Assembly (NCBI RefSeq): GCF_001593605.1
Contig: NZ_CP012836.1
Coordinates: 2,608,501-2,672,500, forward strand
Length of the DNA stretch: 64,000 nt
Source of the DNA: Algoriphagus sanaruensis
GTDB taxonomy: Bacteria; Bacteroidota; Bacteroidia; Cytophagales; Cyclobacteriaceae
Direction: 5' to 3'
Part shown: positions 27,385-37,600 of the stretch, piece by piece
How positions within the stretch are numbered: the stretch's first letter is position 1
Layout: each line of letters begins with the position of its first letter
Notes under the pieces: generated by a model
What the model saw: the letters and a program-made list of their open reading frames with translations, nothing else
The model's database searches: none
What the model was told of the DNA's origin: nothing
Position numbers and translations under genes: made by a program

Positions 27385-28191
27385 ATGAAGAATGAACTCA
27401 AGCTTCTAATCCGAAGCGTTTCCTCCTATGTGATGATTTATTCAGGAATCCTGATAGTATTCTGGTTTGTCTTTGTGATCGTTACCAGTTTGATAGGCTT
27501 GAATATCTACTCATCGGACTCCATGGATCTGATGGTTTTTGTGCTTTTTTTGGGAATATCAGTTATTGGAGTCGCAGCAGCGATCAATGTCACGCTGAGT
27601 CTTGACCTGATTGCCGAATCTAAGATCAATCAGATGAATCACCCTAATCCAAGATTAGGCAAGCGTTGGTTCGGGTGGGTTTTAGGTGGTTTTGGAATCT
27701 TCGTAGTGGTCGCTTGGATCAGTAATTACATCATTCGTACTAATCATCTCAAGGATTTTAAAGCAATCACCACAGAGGTAGTCCAGTCCCATCAGGGTAG
27801 CTTGGAAAAGATCGTTGACTACATGAAAGACAGCGCACAAATCCTAAAGACCAAGGAAGTTTTATTAGCGATCGCTAAGAGTTCAGATCAGGTGTTCCAA
27901 CCTGAACTGATTTTTACTCAGGAAGTAAATGGTAAAAAAGTATGGGTTGAGATTAACATAGGATCAGATTCAGTTGCTTTGGTTAATCTGGCTTTTGAGC
28001 AATTGGTGATCGTCCCTTTAGGTGAAGAGAAAAAGTTGATTCAAGAACTGGCATATGGCAACAAGAAAGATGCACAGGTGCTGGAACTGGAAAAGGGTGA
28101 AACCAAAGGATACTATCCCATTTCCAAAAATGGAAAAGTGATGGTGGTAAGGCTGAGTGCTAAATCAAGATTTAATGGGAATAGGGGCTAA
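27385..28191 (+). CDS. Hypothetical inner-membrane protein, 268 aa, distal island
   Basis: Three hydrophobic segments (about residues 18-40, 50-75 and 95-115) are followed by a soluble C-terminal domain of about 150 residues with beta-strand character (KVWVEINIGSDSVALVNLAFE) and a closing 'GYYPISKNGKVMVVRLSAKSR'. No enzyme motif. I do not recognise it. It lies between an unknown soluble protein and the RecQ-like helicase with gaps over 200 bp on both sides, so no operon is evident. Confidence 0.6.
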   Translation: MKNELKLLIRSVSSYVMIYSGILIVFWFVFVIVTSLIGLNIYSSDSMDLMVFVLFLGISVIGVAAAINVTLSLDLIAESKINQMNHPNPRLGKRWFGWVLGGFGIFVVVAWISNYIIRTNHLKDFKAITTEVVQSHQGSLEKIVDYMKDSAQILKTKEVLLAIAKSSDQVFQPELIFTQEVNGKKVWVEINIGSDSVALVNLAFEQLVIVPLGEEKKLIQELAYGNKKDAQVLELEKGETKGYYPISKNGKVMVVRLSAKSRFNGNRG

Positions 28192-28524
28192 GTGTTTATC
28201 ACAAAATTGATCCAATGGAACAACTGACGAAACTTAAAAGGCTAAGAATCAAGAAAGACGAGCTGCTGATCACTATTCGGGAAAAGGAGAATGTTAAAAT
28301 ACCAGAATGAAATTCATTTCAAGAATGAATTCACAAAGGAGACCATTAGAGTAGCAAGTGAACTACCAGTAATTCAAAAAAAGTACGATAGCCCATAAAT
28401 ATAGATCAATTTTCAGGAGATGATTCTTGGGAAATAGACTGGTAAAGAAGGATTTTAACTGAATCATTAAGAATTTGAAGTGAAAATTTAAACTGAATTT
28501 TAAATAACGAAAGAATTTTTCATA
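28192..28524 (+). other. Intergenic region with a possible 31-residue ORF
   Basis: A short frame at 28215-28310 reads MEQLTKLKRLRIKKDELL... and ends IPE-stop; it is lysine/arginine-rich and could be a remnant or a tiny protein. Otherwise AT-rich sequence leading to the helicase gene; no terminator seen. Confidence 0.3.
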
Positions 28525-31500
28525 ATGATTCTTCTAACAGGAGCTTACTATATTGACGAGTTTCAAGAAAAGTTTCGAACCTTGATAGGGAACGAAATTT
28601 TGGATGACTTTTATAATAAGTTTTCAAAATTCACTATCCAAAATTATCCGCCCTACATCAATCACGAAGAAGTAATTCCTCTACTTAAGGTAGCTTGGAA
28701 TATTGTCAATCGGGGGGATAGTACCAGAGCATCACTGAGATTGGGGGATTATCTTTTGAAAAGACACCTTGGTCACGAGTCTGGGTTTAATTTTTCTAAA
28801 TCCGAAATAAAAGCAACTCTAGATCTTGTTGGGGACTTTGAAAAAATTCAAGAAATATTTTTTGATTTTGGATCGATAAATGACGAAAGTGCAGTTGAAT
28901 TTGGACAATTAGCTTATTCAATTTTTAAGATTCTCCAAAAATTATTTTTATACAATCACCTCCATAAAACCATGTTACTCTGCCTTATGGCAAATCCATC
29001 TCCGACATGGTTTAAAATTCACGGTATCTCAGAAGAGGAAGAGATTCTGCTTCAGGATGATTTAAATGATCTTTTTAGAGCATTAAATCATCTTGTAACT
29101 GAGGATGAATCCAAAATCCTTCTCCTTGAAAAAGATAAATCAAGTAATCTTATCACAATATCTATTGATGGATCCAATAGAGGAATTATACTTTCTCAAT
29201 ATGAACTTGATGGGGCGCAGAATCTAAGCTTCAAAATCCTAAGTGATCGTCGGATTTTTTATAAAAAGCTGGGTGAAGTTATTATCACCGAACAGCAAAT
29301 TGAAAATGGAGAGCGGAAAGAGGTTCATACTTTTCATTATTTCAGCCATGAGCAAAAGGTAGCCTTGACCTATTTTTTAAATAACATTTTCAGAAAATCC
29401 AGATTTAGGCCAGGCCAAGAGGCAATTATAAACAGAGCCTTACTTGGAGAAGATGTGATTGGCCTATTACCAACAGGAGGAGGAAAATCGCTTACATTTC
29501 AGATCTGTGCTCTACTTCATCCTGGCGTTACCATTGTAGTAGATCCTATTAATTCACTTATGAAGGATCAATATGATAAGCTGATTGATAACGGGATTGG
29601 TAATTCCAGCTTCATTAATTCATTTAACTCCAAAGAAGAACGAGAACTTCGAATGGAAAAGCTGATGGAGGGGAGTTTTTTGATACTTTTTGTCTCTCCC
29701 GAACGTTTTCAAATGGAGAATTTCAGACAATCTCTTTCAGGGTGCAAGGATTTAGATGTTTTTTTTAGTTACGCAGTAATTGACGAGGCCCATTGCGTTT
29801 CAGAATGGGGCCATGACTTTAGACATGTTTATCTGAATTTAGCAACAAATTTGAGAAGGCATTGTGCTACAAAAAAAGGTAAATTAACTCTCTTTGGACT
29901 AACGGCAACTGCCTCATTTGATGTTTTAGCAGATGTTCAGCGAGAATTAGACTTAAAAGAAGATGCGATAGTAACACTACCGGCAGAGGCAATAGATAGG
30001 AAAGAACTAAATTTCAATATCATTCCTATTGCTGCAGATATTGAACCAAACCTTCCCTACAACAAAAGGGAGAACAAACTGGGAGCTTTCAAATACCCGA
30101 TATTAAAAAAGTTATTAAATGACCTTCCTGGAAAAATCAGTTCTTTAGAGCTGAAATATGGATATCTGAGCAGACCTAGGAATTTTTACGGGAAAGAGGA
30201 GGGGAAATACCAAAATGCAGGAGTAATATTTTGTCCTACCAAATCTAACTTACTGCCAAATGGAGTCTTACATCTTGCCTACGGTTATGAAAATAATGGA
30301 GGAGGGTTGTCAGATTTAGGTTTCCTTGAATTAAGGACATTTTTTGGTGGGGGGAGTGAAGATGTAATCAAAGATGATCGCATTGAGTCAATTGCCGATG
30401 ATTCTTATAAAAATCAAGAAGATTATATTAAAAATCGGGCAAATTTAATGATTGCCACCAAGGCGTTTGGGATGGGAATCGACAAGCCAAATATCAGATA
30501 TTCGATTCATTATTCTTTTCCAAATTCGGTTGAAAGCTTTTACCAAGAGGCTGGAAGGTCAGGAAGAGACGGCAACCCTTCGCTTTGCTCAATTCTTTAT
30601 CACCCTTTAGACATAGAAACAAACTATGATTTTTATAAAAATGCCTTCAAGGGGATTCAGCGTGAGCGCTTTATAATTGACGAATTACTCCATGAGGTAG
30701 AATATGAGGATGGTTTTTTTGTGAATATTTTAAAACAGAGAATCTGTGACAGATATCCTGAGGTATTCTCAGTAAAACTTGATAAAGAACGATATATATA
30801 CATCAATGGCCCTTGGAATAGAGATCCGGAAAAGAGAATAAAAATTGGACTTTTAGATCTACAAAGAAATTTGAGGAGCTATGACAACGCGACCCAAAAC
30901 TTTGATTTTTCAAAAGCCAATCAGATTCTCGAGTATTCTCGCCAAATCCTAAATGAATATTGTCCAGACCAAAACTATCTTCGATGGTTCAAAACAAAAT
31001 CGGCTGATGGAATAAAAACTTTAATTGAAAGTGGTACAAGTAATAGCTACACTCTCAAAATTGGATTCACTAACGGGGTAGTTTCCAAAATGAATGAAGT
31101 AATTAAAGGTTCTGGTTACGATGATTTTGACGAACGAATTATTAGAGCTGCGTATAATTTTAGTACAGATGCGGATGATTTTATTGGAAACCTTAATTAT
31201 CAATATTATAAATTTCAAAAACTGAATTCCTTTTATCAGGATAGAAGCTTTAATCCAAATCCTGAAGTTGAACAATTTCTGAAGGTTAATTATTACCGAA
31301 TTAGAAATTCTATGGACACTCAAAGGGCAATTTACCGGTTGAATATTTTAGGTGTAATTGATGATTATGTTATTGATTACGCATTGCAAATGATTGAGGT
31401 ACGATTTAAAGGAAAGACTAATTATACCTATAAAACCAATTTCAATAATTACTTAAGACGGTACCTAGGTATTGAAACCACCAAGATTTGGTTGAAAAAG

Positions 31501-32172
31501 ATAAATAAAGTTAAGGAGCCATCAATTTTAACAAAGGTACTATATGTGTTAATCGATTTCATCGAAAGTGAAATTTCAGAAAAGAGAAAACGCTCAATCG
31601 ATTACATGAAGGAACTCTGTGAGGTTCACTTAAAAGAGGGAGAACGGGAGTTTAGGGACAGAATGATTCGATATTTTACCTCTAAGTATGCAAGGCAAGA
31701 CTATTTGCCTAGAGATACAGAAAAAGGGACTAAAGAAAACTGTGAAATCGTCAGGAAATACATTGAATTTATTGATCATCCTCCGGATGGTTTAGGAGGG
31801 CAAATAGATAATGCCAAACATTTAAGGGGAGCTTGTGACAACCTTAGAATTAATATGGTGAATAATGCAAGCATAGACTTACTTACAGCTTTTAGCCTTT
31901 TTGCATTAGAACTAAAGGAAGGGGACACATTGGAATCTGCCAATGATAAACCTTTGGTGAAAAAGGCAATTGAACTTTATCGAAAAGGTTTTAAAAGGAT
32001 GGTTGTGGTAGATTCATGGGAAAATGTAAAATCTCTTTTAGAAATCTTTAATAACAAGGTTCTAGATTTTAATTCTGAAATAAGAAAACTGATGGATGAG
32101 CTCTATTCCGAACTATTAGTTCAAAGAACCAACTATCGACTAAAGCAATTTCTCGATAAAATATCCACCTAA
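28525..32172 (+). CDS. RecQ-like DEAH-box helicase, 1215 aa, with unrecognised N- and C-terminal regions
   Basis: Superfamily 2 helicase. Motif I LPTGGGKSLTFQ (about residues 313-325), motif II DEAHCVSEWGHDFRH (420-434), motif III LFGLTATAS, motif V ATKAFGMGIDKP and motif VI QEAGRSGRDG (about 674-683) match the RecQ family. It lacks the usual RQC/HRDC layout: about 290 residues precede the helicase core and over 500 follow it, none recognised. RecQ proper is about 600-730 aa. Its stop overlaps the start of the next gene (TAATG), so the two are translationally coupled. Location in an integrative island suggests a phage-defence or element-maintenance role; that is inference. Confidence 0.85.
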   Translation: MILLTGAYYIDEFQEKFRTLIGNEILDDFYNKFSKFTIQNYPPYINHEEVIPLLKVAWNIVNRGDSTRASLRLGDYLLKRHLGHESGFNFSKSEIKATLDLVGDFEKIQEIFFDFGSINDESAVEFGQLAYSIFKILQKLFLYNHLHKTMLLCLMANPSPTWFKIHGISEEEEILLQDDLNDLFRALNHLVTEDESKILLLEKDKSSNLITISIDGSNRGIILSQYELDGAQNLSFKILSDRRIFYKKLGEVIITEQQIENGERKEVHTFHYFSHEQKVALTYFLNNIFRKSRFRPGQEAIINRALLGEDVIGLLPTGGGKSLTFQICALLHPGVTIVVDPINSLMKDQYDKLIDNGIGNSSFINSFNSKEERELRMEKLMEGSFLILFVSPERFQMENFRQSLSGCKDLDVFFSYAVIDEAHCVSEWGHDFRHVYLNLATNLRRHCATKKGKLTLFGLTATASFDVLADVQRELDLKEDAIVTLPAEAIDRKELNFNIIPIAADIEPNLPYNKRENKLGAFKYPILKKLLNDLPGKISSLELKYGYLSRPRNFYGKEEGKYQNAGVIFCPTKSNLLPNGVLHLAYGYENNGGGLSDLGFLELRTFFGGGSEDVIKDDRIESIADDSYKNQEDYIKNRANLMIATKAFGMGIDKPNIRYSIHYSFPNSVESFYQEAGRSGRDGNPSLCSILYHPLDIETNYDFYKNAFKGIQRERFIIDELLHEVEYEDGFFVNILKQRICDRYPEVFSVKLDKERYIYINGPWNRDPEKRIKIGLLDLQRNLRSYDNATQNFDFSKANQILEYSRQILNEYCPDQNYLRWFKTKSADGIKTLIESGTSNSYTLKIGFTNGVVSKMNEVIKGSGYDDFDERIIRAAYNFSTDADDFIGNLNYQYYKFQKLNSFYQDRSFNPNPEVEQFLKVNYYRIRNSMDTQRAIYRLNILGVIDDYVIDYALQMIEVRFKGKTNYTYKTNFNNYLRRYLGIETTKIWLKKINKVKEPSILTKVLYVLIDFIESEISEKRKRSIDYMKELCEVHLKEGEREFRDRMIRYFTSKYARQDYLPRDTEKGTKENCEIVRKYIEFIDHPPDGLGGQIDNAKHLRGACDNLRINMVNNASIDLLTAFSLFALELKEGDTLESANDKPLVKKAIELYRKGFKRMVVVDSWENVKSLLEIFNNKVLDFNSEIRKLMDELYSELLVQRTNYRLKQFLDKIST

Positions 32173-32897
32173 TGTCTAAGATAACCGATTTACAAGAAGA
32201 GTTTGAAGTACTCATTAAAGAACTTGAGCGCTTAAAATCCATCAATGAAATTACGTCAATCAATAGTTTAAATGCAGAAATGACTATTGATGAGCTTAAA
32301 AAATTTATCGATGTAACCGAAAAATTTATTTCAGCTATAAAGTCTGATTATAATGAAAAGATGAAATCCTTTTCTGAAAGAGAAAAAGCTCTAAATGATG
32401 CAATAATAAAATTACATCAGGGAATTGAAGATCAATCTAAAAAATTTGAATTAATAACAAGTATTAATTCAAAATCATGGTCGAATGACCTTGATCTGTT
32501 AAAGAAAGATTGGAATTCTCGGATAGAGAATTATATGCATCAAATTAAGGATGTTAGAAAAAAAATTGAAACTGAAGTTTTGGAATACTCAAGGAACACT
32601 GCTGGAACATTAAGAACCCAAAATTCCATGGTTGTAGAACAAATAGAAAATGAATCCAAAACTAAAACCAGAGAGCTAAACCTTTTACGACTTAAACAAG
32701 AGGAGTCAGTTGATTTAATAAAGGCTGAATACTTACGTGGAATTAAAGAATTGAAATCAGAATTTATAACTAAAAACGATCAATTGAAGATTGAAATCTC
32801 TAATAACGCAGATAAGATTGAAACTGTAATGTATTTGGTTATTGGATTTGGTTCGATTATAAGTATTGGCCTTCTAGCTTTGATTATTAGTAACTAA
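32172..32897 (+). CDS. Coiled-coil protein with C-terminal membrane anchor, partner of the RecQ-like helicase
   Basis: 241 aa. Almost entirely heptad-patterned, charged helix (residues about 1-210, for example KSINEITSINSLNAEMTIDE), then one hydrophobic segment (METVMYLVIGFGSIISIGLLALIISN region, about 215-240) that ends the protein, i.e. a tail anchor. No enzymatic motif. The start codon overlaps the helicase stop, so the pair probably acts together, perhaps tethering or sensing at the membrane. Not recognised as a named family. Confidence 0.7.
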   Translation: MSKITDLQEEFEVLIKELERLKSINEITSINSLNAEMTIDELKKFIDVTEKFISAIKSDYNEKMKSFSEREKALNDAIIKLHQGIEDQSKKFELITSINSKSWSNDLDLLKKDWNSRIENYMHQIKDVRKKIETEVLEYSRNTAGTLRTQNSMVVEQIENESKTKTRELNLLRLKQEESVDLIKAEYLRGIKELKSEFITKNDQLKIEISNNADKIETVMYLVIGFGSIISIGLLALIISN

Positions 32898-33091
32898 AAA
32901 ATCTTTAATTATCATTATAAAACCTTGTCCAATTGACTCCGAAAAATACTTATTAGATAATTAAATGTATTTTTAAAAAGCTTTTGATCAGAATGGATAA
33001 ATTAGAAAGATGTAAAGAAGATGTTTATTGATTTAATTAAATTACATTATAAAAATTTATAGATAATTTATTAATATTTAAAATTCAAAAA

Positions 33092-33757
33092 ATGAGTAAA
33101 TTTAAATTTTCAAACAGCAGACAAGATAGAGAAAAATTTAATGATTTAATGATTTACTCTAATAAAGACACTAAATCAGATAGTTTTTTACATAGGTTTT
33201 TCTGGGAAAAAATAAAGTATACTTTTATATCTGACGAATCGACTGTAAAATATACTGATAATGAAGATAATATACTTATTTTTGAAGATGAACTTGGTTT
33301 GATAATTATTGGATTTCTAGGAATTGATCGCAAATTTGATCGAACAAATATAGATATTTCAAATTCTATTATTACAAGTTTGTTGGAATTTGACAAAGAT
33401 ATTAGAAAACTAGCAATTGATAAAGGCATAGATAACTATAGGTTAATATATTTTACAACCTATAAATTAAGTGATTTTAAATCTAATATTTTTTCCAAAC
33501 TACCTATCGATGTGTCATATTTCTATTTAGCCAATTTTAATGAGAATAAAGAATTGATTCTTGCGTTTGAAAATGATCTCGAATTAATCGATATTATAAA
33601 CTATGAGCTTGAAGCAAACCAATTTTTAGAATATGCAATTAAAAGAAATAGGAACATTAATCAGAAAGAGGAATGGTATTGTGAGTTATGTGGCGGTAAT
33701 AATTTCTCTGGTTGTCAATACTTTGATCCTACCGAATGTCCCAATTCACAAACCTGA
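33092..33757 (+). CDS. Hypothetical protein with C-terminal cysteine cluster, 221 aa, distal island
   Basis: Very AT-rich gene. The body is alpha/beta without a recognised motif; the last 25 residues have WYCELCGGNNFSGCQYFDP-x-EC, four cysteines that could bind zinc. Start ATG at 33092 follows a 194-bp AT-rich gap after the coiled-coil gene, so it could belong to the same functional module but is not tightly linked. Function unknown. Confidence 0.55.
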   Translation: MSKFKFSNSRQDREKFNDLMIYSNKDTKSDSFLHRFFWEKIKYTFISDESTVKYTDNEDNILIFEDELGLIIIGFLGIDRKFDRTNIDISNSIITSLLEFDKDIRKLAIDKGIDNYRLIYFTTYKLSDFKSNIFSKLPIDVSYFYLANFNENKELILAFENDLELIDIINYELEANQFLEYAIKRNRNINQKEEWYCELCGGNNFSGCQYFDPTECPNSQT

Positions 33758-34332
33758 TCTTTACGCAATCTAAAATATTTTCTAAAAATGCTGCTGTCTA
33801 AAATATCCATTTAAAGGAAATTGGATTAATTTAAAATAGAAAAAGAGCTTAGTTCAGATACATTTTTAATCTACTATTTCTGTCGACAGAAGCTTGAGAT
33901 GGGACTAAGATTTTTTCATTGAATACCGTCTAAATATTTACTATGACATTTTCAACAAATCAAATATAGAAGTTTAAAAAATGAAAACATGATCAAATGT
34001 GTGCTATTAATTAAATAAGATATCACAAAGAATCCCTTTAGAAATAATTTTATCGAAAGAGATTGGATTAAATCCTATTTATCAAACGTCTCTATTGTAA
34101 TCCAAACCTGAATTAAGGGCAGGGCAATGAATGCGGTTAATGAAACTATTGAATCAGGGAAACCAAGCGCCATTGTGCTATATAATCAACTCTGTAAAAT
34201 GGAAAAAGATATCGTTCAGACGGAAAAAGAACAAATTGGCAACAAATTTTGCGTAATTATACTCAAACAAGATCATAAAAAAAGGCCTCATAGAGGCCAA
34301 TTTCAAACAAAATAAGACAAATTGAGTCTCGT
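33758..34332. other. Non-coding right end of the distal island
   Basis: No convincing gene; the only frame over 60 codons (34127-34315) is composed of island-end sequence and runs through the terminator hairpin. Holds ggcaacaaat (34238-34247), a possible arm site shared with the left end, and the terminator at 34284-34298. This is where an integrase gene would be expected by analogy with the other element, and none is visible. Confidence 0.45.
34277..34298 (-). terminator. Terminator inside the mnmE-proximal end of the distal island
   Basis: GGCCTC (34284-34289) pairs with GAGGCC (34293-34298); the minus strand then reads into TTTTTTT. It lies 35 bp from att copy 2. The proximal element carries a similar hairpin at the same relative place (53204-53218, GCCTCA/TGAGGC), so each element brings its own terminator for the mnmE transcript. 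Confidence 0.72.
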
Positions 34333-34350
34333 CACTTTCCGATACAAAAA
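34333..34350 (-). repeat. att copy 2: internal junction between the two islands
   Basis: cactttccgatacaaaaa shares the 16-bp core actttccgatacaaaa with the other two copies. On the minus strand it reads FCIGK and a TGA stop (bases 34332-34334) where copies 1 and 3 have TAA, so it differs by one base in the last codon. Same orientation as mnmE. Confidence 0.82.
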
Positions 34351-34622
34351 GTAATTATGCCTGATTTTCAAGATATTATATAAATAAGATACAAATAGGG
34401 TACACCTATATTTTTAATATTTACTTTTACTGCCTATTATTAAAAATCACCAAGGAATATCCAAGGCGAAGCTAAATCAAAAACCAAATCCAAAAATCAG
34501 ACCCCACCCGGTTGAAAAATTCAGTTTTTTCTTTGTTGGTTTTTGGGTCTTTGGTGATGTAGAACCCCAACAATAAATCCAACATGAGAGTAGGGGATTA
34601 TTGGGCTAATTTTTAAAATTTA
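34351..34622. other. Non-coding left end of the proximal element
   Basis: 272 bp after the hsdR stop, AT-rich. No gene. Holds a single gggtacac near 34398, loosely like the aggtacaa repeats at the opposite end of the element. Confidence 0.35.
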
Positions 34623-37600
34623 TCACGCACTCCTCTGATACACACTCTTTCCTCCACCAAAATAGTTGGTATAAATGTGCTGATAGACGCTGACTGTTTT
34701 TAGGCTGACTTCCTCATCGGAATAAACTTCCTGTGGCAGCCAGAGCAGATTGTCATAAATCATTCCTTTCACCTGAGCGGTGATCTGCCGACTTTCACGC
34801 CATCTTTCAATCTTCAGCTTTTCGGCTTTTAGCTTGTCAAGTGTTTGCTGGGCGATTTTCTTAACCTCATTCTTTTCTTTTGGCCCAAGTTCTTTGCCTT
34901 CCCGAAGCAGGTCAAAAATTGCAAGGGTTTCCTGATCTTCCAGGTTTTCACGCACTGCTCTTTGCTCCTCTTCCGAGAGCGAAGCCAAAAAGTCTGTGAG
35001 CTTATTGAAAGCCCTTACTGTGTTTTCCAGCGACTTACCATTGTTGTACTCATCAATGATCTCCTTGTAGCGCTCATAAAACTCAAGCCGCAAAGGGTTT
35101 TCTTTCAGCATTTGCTCTAGCTTTTTTTCAATCGCCTGCTGGAGATCATAGGTGATAGTGTTCTTCCGTGGTGCTTTTTCGAATGCAGCTTTTAACTTGT
35201 CGAAATCCAGCTTGCTCAGATCCACATATACCTCTTCTTCGGAATCTGCAACTTGATCCTTGAGAAGAATACTTTCACTAACCAATTTCTGAAGCTGCAT
35301 GACGATTTCAATCACATCGGCAGTCTTTGTCTTTTGGTTCAATAGCCCGTAAATCGCTTCTATCGCATTAAATTTCTTTACAAAAGGCTTTATTTGCTCT
35401 TCAGGGTACAAGGCTTTAAACTTCCTGAATACATTCCTAGCCATCATTTCAAACGTGGTCCTGGTGGTCTCATTCAAGTTCACACAATCTCCTGCCTCTT
35501 TGATCTTACCAAGCTTTTGCATGGGTTGGGCATTGACCAGATCGGAAAGCTGAAAGTTCAATGATAGTAGGTACTGCTCCACTTTCTTGATAGCCTCTTT
35601 CAGTTCTACTTCTAAGCTTGCTAATTCCTCCACAGGCTTTCCTGAACCTTTGCCATCTTTGCCACCTGCTGTTCCGGTTCCTTTGCCTCCTTCTCCATAT
35701 ACAGAATAGGCCTTCTCCAGCTGCGAATAGACATTGCCATAATCCACGATCAGGCCATTTTCCTTCATATCATCATAGACCCTGTTTGCCCTGGCTATGG
35801 TTTGCATGAGTGTATGGCCTTTGATAGGTTTATCCAAATAGACAGTGGAAACGCATTGAGCATCAAAGCCAGTAATCCACATGGCACATACAATGGCTAG
35901 GCGAAATGGGTTTTCTGGATCTTTGAATTCCTTCTCTAGGTTACGCTCAACCATTTTCCGTCTGTGGGTTTCAATATCAAGACCCATCTTTCGGAATTTA
36001 TCAACCTCATTCTGTTCGCTGCTGACAACAACACAAACTTCGGTCGATTGGACTTTTTCATATTTCCTTTTTAGTTCCTGCGCTTCCTGTGGATCGTTTG
36101 ATTCATTGATCTGTTTGTCCAGTTCTGCCAGATATTCGGGCCAATATTTCAGCACTAACTGATGCATTCTTACCGCAGTGGGCTTGTCTAAAGCAACGAA
36201 CATTGCTTTCCCTTGATATCCCCTTTCATTGAAGTGCCAAACCAAATCCCTTGCAATAGCATCTAATCTTGGCTCTGCTGTAAGAATTGGATAGTTCTTT
36301 TGGAACATGTAGGCGAGCTTTCTTTTTTGGTCATCATCCAGACTTTCATCCTCTAGGATTTCTGCCATTTGCTCATCCAGCTCCGGGTTATCGATATTTA
36401 ATTTTTCTCCTCGGTTAATGTATTTCAGTGGGAGTGTGGCTTCATCATCTATAGCTCGCTTGAAATCATACACAGAGACATACTCACCGAAAATATTTTT
36501 GGTTAACTCTTCTTCATCCTTGATGATGGGTGTTCCTGTAAAGCCTAGGAAAGATGCATTTGGAAGTCCGTGAAAACGCATGTTTCGTGCGTAAGTACCT
36601 CCTTGAGTCCTATGGGCTTCATCAGAAATTACAATGATGTTTTTTCTATCAGTGATCAGAGGATATTCGCTTTCCTTTTCTGGGTCGATAGAAAACTTAT
36701 GGATTAGACTAAATACGTACTTGTGGTTTTGGGCTAGCAATTCCCTTAAGTGGTCCCGTCCTGTAATTCCAGATTTATTACCCGCTACAATTGATTTATC
36801 GTTCACTACACCAACCCCAGAGAAGGTGTCATACAATTGATTTTCCAATTCCTGCCTGTCGACCGCAATCAGAAACGTGTAAGAGCCTCCCAGCTTTCTA
36901 TGGATCTTTTCACAGAGAAAGACCATGGAATAGGATTTTCCACTTCCCTGAGTATGCCAAAACACCCCAAGTTTACCCCGTAAGCTTTCTATGTTTCTGA
37001 CATTTTCAATGACCTTATTTACACCGATGTATTGGTGGTTTTTAGCCATTAATTTCATTACATCTCCTCTTGATTCATCGAAGAGTAAAAAGTTTTCAAC
37101 TATATCCAGGAGGCGATGAGGGGCGCAGGTTCCCCGTAATACGGTATCAAGACTGACTACCCCTTCTTCATCTTCTTCAATTCTTTTCCAATCAAGGAAG
37201 TACTTGTAGGGGCTAGTGATGGTCCCCACCTTAGCGTCTGTTCCATTACTCAGAATGATGAAGCCATTGCAATTGAAAATATGGGCTATAGTATCCTTAT
37301 AATCCCTTAGGTTGTCATTGAATGCATTTTGAAGATCGGTATGGTGAGCCTTCAATTCCATGAATACCAATGGAATTCCGTTGACGAAGCAGACAACGTC
37401 AGGCCTTCTCAGGTAAAGTTCACCTAATACCTCAAATTGTCTTACAGCCAAGAAATCATTTGATCCGTAATCATTGAAATCAAAGACCTTTAGCTTCTTC
37501 TTGACCAATTCTCCCTTGTCATTGGTGTAGCTTACCGGAACGCCATTTTTTAAAAGCTCGGACTTTTCCTTGTTGATCCTACCCAGAGATTGGTCTGCTA

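Larger units (their letters stand above)
25761..34332. mobile_element. Distal integrative island at the mnmE site (about 8.6 kb, no recognised integrase)
   Basis: Bounded by att copies 1 and 2. All its genes are on the plus strand and it is visibly AT-richer than the flanking core genes. Cargo: an unknown 375-aa protein, a membrane protein, a RecQ-like helicase with a coiled-coil/TM partner, and a cysteine-tailed 221-aa protein. No tyrosine or serine recombinase gene was seen, so it is either a remnant or moves with another element's integrase. A 10-bp motif ggcaacaaat lies near both ends (25818-25827 with a partial second copy at 25829, and 34238-34247), perhaps integrase arm sites. Confidence 0.7.

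Noticed and set aside
28525..33757. Shango-type system
   Set aside because: Shango pairs a helicase with TerB-domain proteins; neither neighbour shows TerB features by eye. A profile search would be needed to be certain.
34127..34315. 62-codon ORF at the end of the distal island
   Set aside because: It runs through the terminator hairpin and ends just before the att core; the composition is that of non-coding island end and no motif is visible.
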